Origin: Paraescarpia echinospica
Lineage: Eukaryota > Annelida > Polychaeta > Sabellida > Siboglinidae
Reading direction: 5' to 3'
Assembly: GCA_020002185.1 (NCBI GenBank)
Contig: JAHLWY010000226.1
Location: forward strand, 18,575 to 82,574
Length of the DNA: 64,000 nucleotides
The notes beneath the pieces are model-generated. The model was not told the DNA's origin and made no database searches. It saw only the letters and a list, made by a program, of their open reading frames with translations. The number at the start of each line of letters is the position of its first letter. Within the stretch, counting starts at the first letter, position 1. Position numbers and translations under genes: made by a program. This document shows, piece after piece, positions 11,990 through 19,662 of this stretch.

Positions 11990-13490
11990 CTAAATATTAA
12001 AAGCGAGCAACGCATTCCAGATGGTCAGTCCTGCGCACGAGAACGAGCGACGGCCATACCGCTCAAGGTTGTGCCGCGGTACAGTTAATAGTCCACAGTC
12101 AGTTGATCGAAGTGCGCGGCGCGGCACGTATGGTGAAATCAATGACGCGATCCAGGCCGGCGTTTTGTCATGAAGGGCGGTGAACACAAGCATACCAATT
12201 GCATCACTTCACCGGCAGCCAGTGCAAGCTATTCAGTGCTGCCGTGATGCTCTGTCGATCGCCCCACCTAATACGTAATGCGACTCTGGCCGCAGAGTGT
12301 TGTACTATCTCAAGGCGATGGAGTAACCGGTCGGACAATCCGTACAAAATAGCGTTCCCGTAGTCTATTCTTGAAATAACAAGAGCATGTACGATACACT
12401 TGGTTGTTCCGGTCGTTAGTGATGTCGCGTATACGTGAGATTCGGTACAGGTGGTAATATGCACTCCGGCACGCATTTGCTACTTGTGCCGTCATCGAGA
12501 GGTCGGCATCAATAGTAATGCTGCGTTCCAATCACCTCGTGAAGTCGTGAATACAACTTGGCGAACTGGAAAGTTCACAGGTTACGAAGTCGTATTCACG
12601 ACATACACGAGGTGATTGGAACGCAGCATAAAACCGATATCTCCGACGACAGCATATGTTGGCACTAGCTGACCGCAGACATCGACATGTGTTAGTGTTA
12701 TTGGCGCGCAGAGGGTGGAGGATTTGATCACAATGGCCTGCGATTTAGACAGGTTGAGTATTAGCCCGTTGTCGCAGAGCCAGACGTTGACATCTCGAAG
12801 ACAGGCCTCCATACGCGCGAGTGCATTGGCGTGATCGGTTGATGGAAAGTCGACATACAGTTGAGTGTCATCAGCGTATAGATGATGTTGTGTACCATGT
12901 TGTATGAGAATTTTTGCTAGTGGCGCAATCATCGCCGCAATGTAAACATTAAAAAGTATCGGTCCAAGGACCGACCCTTGTGGAAAACTTGTCTTCATGA
13001 CACTGATCTCCGATGTTTCTTTTTTTACGCGTACCACAGACGTTCGGCCATACAGGTAGGACGCTAGCCAAGAATGTGCTGCACCACAGATGCCATAGCT
13101 GTGCAGGCGTTGCAACAGAATAGCGTGGTCAAATGTGTCGAATGCAGCAGAAAGGTCAAGTAGCACCAGAAGTACACCTCGACGTGCATCAGTCGACTGC
13201 GTCACATCGTTGTGGATGTTCAGAAGCGCTGTCTCGGCGCTATGACGTGGGCGATATGCGCTCTGGTAGATTGGATATACGCCGTTTCCCTCGATGAAGT
13301 GTTGTAGTTGTCGTGCTATGAAACGCTCTGCTGTCTTCGCTACAAATGATATGTTCGAGATGGGGCGATAGTTAGAGAGTACATTGGCGTCATAGTTATG
13401 TTTCTTCAGTACTGATATCACAACAGCGTGCTTCATCGCCTGTGGAACCACGGAAGAGGATATAGACGCATTGATTAAACGTGTTACCAC
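11990..13490 (-). pseudogene. LINE reverse transcriptase, interrupted
   Basis: RT motifs are clear: NYRPISNISF, VLLDLSAAFDTFDH (first catalytic Asp), SVLGPILFNVYI and the catalytic YADDTQLY box. The thumb continues after the MITE as ITIDADLSM and ends with a short C-terminal domain near 12000. The frame is broken by the 110-bp MITE at 12519-12628 and by at least one shift near 12200. It would have copied the LINE RNA at its target site; this copy is dead. Confidence 0.85.
12519..12628. mobile_element. Harbinger-type MITE, 110 bp
   Basis: Terminal inverted repeats start TGCTGCGTTCCAATCACCTC on both ends and pair for about 36 bp with a small mismatch. The element is flanked by a perfect 3-bp duplication, TAA at 12516-12518 and 12629-12631. 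TWA duplications are characteristic of PIF/Harbinger elements. Removing the element and one TAA rejoins the LINE frame exactly between GDIGF and TIDADL, which proves it is an insertion. It is too short to encode a transposase. Confidence 0.85.
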
Positions 13491-13937
13491 CGGAGAGAGA
13501 GAGCATCAACATGCCTCTTGAGGAGTAATGATGGGAGTGGATCAAGTTCGCATGACTTGGCTGCGGATGTCAACACTATCGTTTTGACATTTGCCGGCGA
13601 CGCAGCATCGAAGTACATCAATGGGGACACGATAAGTGTTGTGCGGATCCGTGTATATGTGTATATGTGACGATGGACTGTCAGACCAGATCGCCGCCAG
13701 TGGCGTTCAGCACGGCGTAATGCACGTTCCGCTTCGGCAAGCTCGTCGGCCGGTATGCCATGGAGTCATCGGCTTCACCGAGATAGTCCGTGTGACGAGT
13801 GGGGCATGGTCGTCTACGACAATGCGTAGACAGGAGTCATACCGAGCAAGAATGGCTACCGGGTCCAAATCAGGAGCACGGAAATCAAAAGCCGCCAGAT
13901 CAGCTGCAAACCGACTGTTATCGATCGCTGCGTACTT

Positions 13938-14846
13938 TCAATACTCGACTTGGCGTTTCAGGCGCGTTGGTTTGGGCGGGTGCAGTTTACATTCAATTGC
14001 ATAGTGATCGGTGATCATAGTCATCGGCTTAACTTCAATGGCGATAATGTCTGACGTCTCCGATGTGATAAAAAGATCCAGGGTGTTTCCACCCGTGTTA
14101 AAATCGCCACACACGATAGTCTCACTAAGGTGGGCCGAGGCGATAAGCAACACCTTTCCAACATCATCCAGGAAGGAGCGGAAGTCGGACGATGGCGGTC
14201 GGTAGACGACTATGACGCGCGTGGTGCAGCCGATACAGTTGTTCCACAAAATAACGTGAAATGCCTCATTGGCATGTGTGTCAACTTCGGAACGCAAAAC
14301 GAGTTGCAGTGTTTTTCGAAACAGAACACCTACACCACCACCACGATGAGCCCCACTACGTGGCTGATGGACTAGCCTGAAGTCTTCTCCACACAATTCA
14401 GACACAGCAGCCGTTTCGTCGTCTCCCAACCAGGTATCCGTCAAGGCGACAAGGTCCATTTCGCGCTCATCAATGTAATCGCGCACGAGCAACGCTTTGT
14501 TTCGAATTGATATGGCATTGATCAAGGCGAACTTCGTACGAATGTCAGGCGCAGTGGACGAAATGCTACCCGAGCACCTCAACGTCAGTTGAATCAGATT
14601 TGCAGTGTTTATACCAGTTTGTTTACCAACACAAGTTACCTGATGGTTCCGTCGTCTGCTGGCCATCCTGGTAATTGGTCTGGCAATAACAACTTCGTCA
14701 CCGTTCTTCCTTAACCACGTCTCAGTTAACGCTAAGATGTCGCATTTGTGTTGAACGACGTATTCGTTGATTTTAAGAGCTGTATTGCACACGGAATGAG
14801 CATTCAGTAAATCACATTGACGAATGGTGTATTGAGGAAAGTAGTG
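13938..14846 (-). pseudogene. LINE endonuclease domain (EEP), with duplicated start
   Basis: AP-endonuclease-like (EEP) domain that would nick the target DNA. Visible motifs are LTDTWLGDD, GGGVGVLFRK, VIVVYRPPSSD, VCGDFN (catalytic Asp/Asn region) and ITDHYAI (catalytic His). The domain start appears twice: 'NAHSVCNTALKINEYV..LALTETWLRK' and, about 90 residues later, 'NAISIRNKALLVRDYI..VALTDTWLGDD'. The first is a partial copy from a related but different element. The open frame continues slightly into Polinton B (to 14861), which is coincidental. Confidence 0.8.
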
Positions 14847-14979
14847 ATATAGGTGGTTCATCGTAGGTAGAATCCGTTTTCTGTTGGCGGAAGTGGAAAA
14901 GTGCCCGGATGTAAATAAAGGTCACGTACCCGGATGTAGGTCAAGATCAAAGGTCAATGTCAAGTACCCGGATGTAGGT

Positions 14980-15460
14980 CATGTGCCCCCTGGTGGATAG
15001 GTCATTAACTAAAATAGTGCCCCCTGGCGGAATTTTCCGTACTAAAACAGCGCCCCTGACAATTTTTTGGGGACCTAAAATAGCGCCCCTGTCGGAATTT
15101 TTGTGAACTAAATATATGGACCAGAGTTCACTACTGCCAAAATTCGTGCTTCTTAGTTTGACCAGTAGCGCCACCTGGCGGATAATCCGTGAACTACAAG
15201 TGGTGCCACCTTACGGACAAGGGTTGAACTAAATGTAAGAGTACTGGCAAAATTGGTGGGTCTTATTTATGAAAATTGGCGCCCCTTGGTGGAAAGGTTA
15301 CGAACTGAAAGAGAAGTACAAATAACTCCCCCTGACGGATATCAGTGAACCAAATATCGATACTGCTTAAGTTCGTGCCTCTTGTTTTTGTCAAGTGCTT
15401 ACTCCTGGTGGATAGATATCATCATCAACTGAAAGCACCCCTGTTAGATAAGTGATGAAC
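14980..15460. promoter_or_regulatory. Subterminal array of CTCF-like motifs (B left TIR)
   Basis: About ten degenerate copies of a motif that reads CCGCCAGGGGGCGCTA on the opposite strand recur every 40-80 bp, for example near 14985, 15021, 15050, 15083, 15168, 15205, 15281, 15326 and 15405. Between them lie GAACTAAA words. The core is close to the known CTCF consensus. Each lies in non-coding DNA between the element tip and the RPA-like gene promoter. Binding is not shown; the alternative is an ordinary subterminal repeat used by the element's own proteins. Confidence 0.5.
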
Positions 15461-15564
15461 TAAATAACTACTCTGCATTCCGCGCTTTTGTACTTTCTAC
15501 TCTGAGGTCCGTGCTTTTGAATTTTCTATTCTGCAGTCGGTGATCTTTCGGTACATTTACTAAC

Positions 15565-15571
15565 TATATAA
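15565..15571 (+). promoter_or_regulatory. TATA box of TIR-encoded RPA-like gene
   Basis: TATATAA followed by GCGC, about 65 bases before the start codon of the RPA-like frame (ATG 15633). The same block with TATA and GCGC occurs before the B NADAR gene (about 16558-16565) and in the right TIR (about 46876-46882), so the promoter has been duplicated along with its leader. Confidence 0.6.
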
Positions 15572-15632
15572 GCGCAGTGTTTTGCCAATCGGACCGTCAT
15601 TCGTATCACGACGACAGCACGGCTAACATCAT

Positions 15633-16019
15633 CATGTTGAAGACACCTTACTACCGATCTCGCAATGCGGCAGACTTGAGCGACGAGCCGACGAGCCGAC
15701 GAGCCGACCCATCGTGCCGGTGATCAACCGTCCTTCCGGGCCGTCGGAACCAGACGTTGTGGACATCTCTGCTCTAGAAACAACGGTAAGCGCCGACGCC
15801 GTTATCAAGATGAGAGGTCGCCTCATCGACAAAGTACGCCAGCATACTCCCTTCTACATCGGGTGCAAATACTGCAAGAAGCGTATGATAGTCGACAATA
15901 GGGGACATTTGCAATGCGAATGACACGGTTACGTTGCCTCTGACATGCATTTCGTGGTGCGCATGTGCTTTGTCAAGACAGCGACGGGTCGATCTATATG
16001 GCTGACTTTATTCGACCAG
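15633..16019 (+). pseudogene. RPA-C-like ssDNA-binding protein, left TIR copy
   Basis: Same gene as at 46245-46812. A zinc ribbon of the form CxxC...CxxH precedes an OB-fold segment, as in the C-terminal domain of RPA70. This copy has an 8-bp GACGAGCC repeat (three units, about 15681-15704) that puts the start codon out of frame with the main domain, and a TGA at 15921-15923 where the right copy has CGA. The sequence leaves the TIR before the OB fold is complete. A splice donor, ACG|GTAAGC, lies at 15783-15791. Confidence 0.6.
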
Positions 16020-16203
16020 ACTTTGTTTCAGCCTGTCTCTGACAGTTATTGTAGTCATTATATCTTACATCTTGAAAATGGGTTATATTTCATCTACCGA
16101 CAACATCCGAGATATTGTTACCGACAATGTATGATATATTGCTGGAGGTAACAAGCGATGGCACCCGGCGACCGACCCGTGTGACTGTCAACCGGCTAAG
16201 CGA

Positions 16204-16419
16204 ATGTCTCCGTCACTGACCACATCTAACCACTGCAAGCAGATACGACTCCTCTTGAGGTTGTCTGTCGAGAAACTCCGCGAGATGCGCAACACACGCA
16301 AGACCCACAACCCGGAGTCTTACCTCCGATGCTCCGTGCTCATCAAGAACACACTGTCCCGGATAAAGTGCGAACAACAACGAGAACTCGTGTGTTCATC
16401 ATCATCATCAGCATCATAA
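16204..16419 (+). CDS. Polinton B small protein, possible 3' exon
   Basis: A 71-residue frame with a helical, basic core ('RLSVEKLREMR', 'ESYLRCSVLIKNTLSRI') and a serine-rich end encoded by a TCA/ATC-type microsatellite. The 'SVLI.NTL.RI' pattern is reminiscent of a short protein I have seen in other Polintons, but I cannot name it. It lies just inside the left TIR on the same strand as the RPA-like gene, so it may be an alternative 3' exon of that gene. A CTAAC branch-point-like word and an AG lie just before the frame. Confidence 0.35.
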   Translation: MSPSLTTSNHCKQIRLLLRLSVEKLREMRNTRKTHNPESYLRCSVLIKNTLSRIKCEQQRELVCSSSSSAS

Positions 16420-16611
16420 GAAAAATTCGACGAGATACCAAGAAACGGTTCTTTCAGACCCAACCACATTCTCACAAAAGAGTATTAGCTATTCTCATAT
16501 GTTAGACATTTCGTGTTCGTTCGGCACGCCCACGTGACTTTTCGGCATATTCACTACCTATATAAGCGCGGTGTTTTGCAATCTGACCGTCATTCGTATC
16601 ACGTCGACACC

Positions 16612-17352
16612 ATGGCTAACATCATGTTAAAAACAACCAACTACCACACTCCTGCGGCCTTCAGCGACAGCGACGTAAACGAACCGTGTTGCCGACCGTT
16701 CGTGGCATCTGGCAGCCGATCACAGTCATCTTTTGTCAACCGACCACCATCACCGTTGTACCACGATAGTACTATGGCTAACGCCATTCTCAAAACAGCC
16801 AATCACCATGCGCATGCACCAACCTTCAGCGACGTAGACGAACCAACTAGCCGACCGTTCGAAGCATCTGCCAGGCGACCACAGTCACCGGATGTCAACC
16901 GACCAGTCGTACCATCAAGCCTCTATGCACTGGAACCTCAACCCGAACCGGAGGTCGCTGTGAAACCGAAACGAGTTGAATTTTCAGAGGCCGACTCTCG
17001 CTTGTCAAACCTTTACCCATGCAGGGTCGAAGCATTCGGTCGGGTCTTTAATTCGGTCGAGCATGCCTATCAATACAGGAAGGCATGCGCACTTGGCAAA
17101 ACGAAAAAGCAAACAGATTGGAGAGTCGAGATCTGGTTGGAACGATGTCCGTGTTCACTGGAAGCAGCATTTGCTCCTCGCAAAGTTCAAGGCGTTAAAG
17201 GATTTGTGAGCCGTATTGTTGGCAACCGGAAATGCTGAACTGGTGGAGCGTGTATCATCGAAAGAGGGCTTTTGGGGACTTGGTCGTGGCTACAAAAATG
17301 GACGAAGCACTCTCGGAAAACTATTATGCAGTATCCGCGACAATTACTTGTA
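16612..17352 (+). pseudogene. Polinton B NADAR-domain protein, frameshifted
   Basis: Start at ATG 16612 (MANIMLKTTNYH), downstream of a TATA box at about 16558-16565. The N-terminal 120 residues are a Ser/Pro-rich linker made of two similar blocks (each with MAN...LKT..NHH/NYH and DEP/NEP words). The NADAR signature follows: LSNLYPC and FNSVEHAYQYRKA. The middle of the domain is deleted and the frame shifts after about 17090 and again near 17220, beyond which the C-terminal motif (AELVE..SSKEGFWGLGRGYKNG) is read in another frame. The N-terminal extension is absent from the A and C copies. Confidence 0.65.
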
Positions 17353-17531
17353 GACACTGCGTTGTGTAATATCGACAGTTCATTGCAAGACTCTGTGTCA
17401 TAGCAGTGACGAAACAATGTTCAGTATCTGGTTCTTGCAGTTAAGGAGCGTGACATGTAAATACGTTTGTGTTGTACACGAATAAAATGTGCAAACTTTA
17501 TCTTGCGTCTTTTTTCGTAGTGTAATGCAAT

Positions 17532-17850
17532 CCACCACAATGGACAGGTTATCGCGTCAAATTCCACCTCTTCCACCACAATGGACAGGTTATCGCGTCA
17601 AATTCCACCACAATGGACAGGTTATTGCGTGAAATTCCACCTCTTCCGCCACAATGGACAGGTTATCGCGTCAAATTCCACCACTTCCACCACAATGGAC
17701 AGGTTATCGCGTGAAATTCCACCTCTTCCACCACAATGGACAAGTTATCACGTTAAATTCCACCTCTTCCACCACAATGGACAGGTTCACCTCGTCAAAT
17801 TCCACCTCTTCCACCACAATGGACAGGTTCACCACGTGAAATTCTGCTGC
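17532..17850. repeat. 41-bp tandem array upstream of zinc-finger gene
   Basis: About eight units built on CCACCACAATGGACAGGTTA followed by TCGCGTCAAATTCCACCTCTT, some shortened to 32 bp. The array stops about 10 bases before a TATA box, so it sits where promoter-proximal enhancer elements would be. It is translatable in two frames but with no sign of being a protein. Confidence 0.8.
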
Positions 17851-17860
17851 AATAGACAGG

Positions 17861-17866
17861 TATAAA
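17861..17866 (+). promoter_or_regulatory. TATA box of zinc-finger/VDPR gene
   Basis: TATAAA directly after the 41-bp array and 111 bases before ATG 17977. Distance to a start site near 17890 would leave a leader of about 90 bases. Confidence 0.6.
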
Positions 17867-17976
17867 ACGAGTTGCACGAATCAGACTTAGATCAACGAGT
17901 TGTACAAACCACACTTAGACCGACGAGTTCCAAGAGTCATTCCGTTCTTTACATTTGAACAGTAAACACGTACATC

Positions 17977-19050
17977 ATGAGCTTATGGACTAGTCTACCA
18001 GCTGCCAACAAGCCCACACCATCATCACGGGCGGCCTTCCAGTGCCCAGATTGTAAGAGACATTTCACATGGAAAGATAGCTGGAAACGACACACTGCCT
18101 ACAGTCGCTGTGCACCGTCGACAAACGCTACGTCGACAGACACTACGTTGTTCAATTCACTTGTTCCGGCGCCCACAACGACACCCACGTCTCTGGCCCC
18201 AGCAACAAGCTCGACATTCTTGTCTCCAACTCAGGTGCCCACTATGACACATGTACCTATGGTTCCTTCAACAAGCTCGACATTCCCGTCTCCATCTCAG
18301 GTGACCATGGAGTATACAAAGAAGATGGCCCTGGTCGATCCCCGTATTTTGGAAAACATTCAACCGCAACGTCCTTCTCCTGCTAACCCTATCGAAAGGG
18401 TTTTGCAACGACTCGACAATGAAATGCTAGACATACTAGAACGAAACGATATACACGAGAGGGAAAAAGTTGTGTTGTATAACCAGGTGTTGAATCGGTA
18501 TAACGATCTTTCCGACAAACGTATCCATGAACCCGTGCGTGTGGTCATCGAAAAAATTCCCAGTGAAGGGGAAAACAAAGTACAACCTGCTAAAGAAAAT
18601 GAAGTCGTCGAAAAGGAGAGCATCGAAAACGAAATCATCAACAGCGTTCCAAAAACTATGAAGCAGAAAGCACGAAGACTACTCGATAAAATAAAAAGTG
18701 CCGTAAGGTGGAACGATCGCAGCGAGATGATGTACAGAAACAAGGTATTACCCGGAAGTAACATTGTAGATTTCGTGAACGACGTGTTGAGAAAACGGAA
18801 GTCGTTTGAACCAGTGGGATGGGAAACCTTCGCTGGTGGTCTCAAGGATGTGAACACGCCAATGGATTTAGTTGGGAACTCAGATCGTTGGCTTTACATG
18901 CAGACAGCGTCAGTGGACGACGACATGTCAAAGGAAACCAGCATTCCATTCGACAGCGATCATCATCGGAATCGGAGACGACCTGCATCATTGCGGCACG
19001 CAGCTCATTCGGTGACACCTTTGCAAATCACACGTTGGGAACCTTATTAG
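17977..19050 (+). CDS. zinc finger fused to VDPR-family protein (B)
   Basis: A 357-residue intact frame. Residues 20-45 form one C2HC-type finger (Cys23, Cys26, His39, Cys45; FQCPDCKRHFTWKDSW). A Thr/Pro/Ser-rich linker of about 75 residues follows, then a full VDPR-family protein from MEYTKKMALVDPRIL, with RWNDRSEMMYR, GSNIVDFVNDVLRKRKS and NTPMDLVGN. A second stand-alone VDPR copy is at 25257-25967 in the same element, so this is a duplicate. In C the corresponding place, just before the convergent protease gene, holds PolB, which itself starts with similar fingers. The fusion may have replaced the polymerase. AATAAA lies at 19115-19120. Confidence 0.7.
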   Translation: MSLWTSLPAANKPTPSSRAAFQCPDCKRHFTWKDSWKRHTAYSRCAPSTNATSTDTTLFNSLVPAPTTTPTSLAPATSSTFLSPTQVPTMTHVPMVPSTSSTFPSPSQVTMEYTKKMALVDPRILENIQPQRPSPANPIERVLQRLDNEMLDILERNDIHEREKVVLYNQVLNRYNDLSDKRIHEPVRVVIEKIPSEGENKVQPAKENEVVEKESIENEIINSVPKTMKQKARRLLDKIKSAVRWNDRSEMMYRNKVLPGSNIVDFVNDVLRKRKSFEPVGWETFAGGLKDVNTPMDLVGNSDRWLYMQTASVDDDMSKETSIPFDSDHHRNRRRPASLRHAAHSVTPLQITRWEPY

Positions 19051-19114
19051 CATTACCGATTTGGAATCTACAGGAACAGTGTGCAACAGACATCATGTCG
19101 GGAATGGGTGTCTG

Positions 19115-19159
19115 AATAAAACATTTCACAAACGCACATATGGTGTCGACTTTTTTATT
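19115..19159. terminator. convergent poly(A) signals
   Basis: AATAAA on the plus strand at 19115-19120 ends the zinc-finger gene. AATAAA on the minus strand (TTTATT at 19154-19159) ends the protease transcript. The two transcription units meet here, as they do at 37774-37818 in C. Confidence 0.7.
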
Positions 19160-19209
19160 GCTTAATTAAGGTAATACAAGAACGTGCATGCCAACGTTAC
19201 ATGCAAAGA

Positions 19210-19662
19210 TTACATGGCACTCTTAACAAAATCGAAAACACGACAGTCATTGTTCACTAAATCGTTCCCGAAAGTGTTCACAAACGTCTTCGTGGGTACG
19301 CCTCGACTTCGGTGCAGCAAGTACACGACACAGTATTGTCCACACACGTTAGACAGCGGGCTCTGAAGCGTTCTCTTGTTGAATGTCCAAGTATCGCAGT
19401 TTCTCTGTAGAAAATCCACGAATTCGACGTGTCGAGGTGGCAAACCGTAGGAGTCAAAGTATTCTCCACGTCCGTCTTTTGCAATAAACATGCAGTTCCA
19501 ATGTTGACCCGTTTCATCGCTCGAATGAGTGTTGTACACAAAAGCTGCCGGGTAGGTCGTCATAGGAGTAGTGGGTAACCCGTCTTTAGATAGTACGCCT
19601 CGAACAACGGTCCTAGTGTAAGCATCCGCCGCAAGGAGTCTTTCTATCTGTGCCGTATCCAT
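19210..19662 (-). CDS. adenain-like maturation protease (B)
   Basis: 150 residues, intact. The catalytic set of adenovirus-type cysteine proteases is present at matching spacing: His54 (GQHW), Asp70 (EYFDSYG), Gln100 and Cys107 (SNVCGQYC). It would cleave virion precursor proteins after capsid assembly. It ends close to the convergent poly(A) site, and its start overlaps the end of the capsid gene, consistent with one minus-strand late transcript. The C copy at 38067-38516 has the same residues at the same positions. One of the few B genes without a break. Confidence 0.88.
   Translation of the reverse strand: MDTAQIERLLAADAYTRTVVRGVLSKDGLPTTPMTTYPAAFVYNTHSSDETGQHWNCMFIAKDGRGEYFDSYGLPPRHVEFVDFLQRNCDTWTFNKRTLQSPLSNVCGQYCVVYLLHRSRGVPTKTFVNTFGNDLVNNDCRVFDFVKSAM

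Larger units (their letters stand above)
11961..14846 (-). mobile_element. CR1/L2-like LINE, decayed
   Basis: A non-LTR retrotransposon read on the minus strand: endonuclease domain at 13938-14846, reverse transcriptase at 12629-13490, thumb and C-terminal region at 11990-12515, and a short 3' tail with repeated TTTAGTCGTCATA words (about 11955-11995). Breaks interrupt the frame between the endonuclease and RT and in the C-terminal part, and a MITE sits in the RT. The 5' end abuts the left terminus of Polinton B at about 14847. The clade call rests on domain order and the C-terminal 'LERYGRRSFS...IWNALL' motif. Confidence 0.8.
14847..16020 (+). repeat. Polinton B left TIR
   Basis: Matches the complement of about 46417-47609 from the tip inward: GTAGAATCCGTTTTC near the tip, ACCCGGATGTAGGTCA repeats, the CTCF-like motif array, a TATA box at 15565-15571 and the start of an RPA-like gene. 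Similarity ends at the TTCGACCAG word at about 16011-16019. The tip is also repeated at 57360-57490. The two TIRs differ by scattered substitutions and small indels, unlike the nearly identical TIRs of C, so B is older. Confidence 0.8.
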
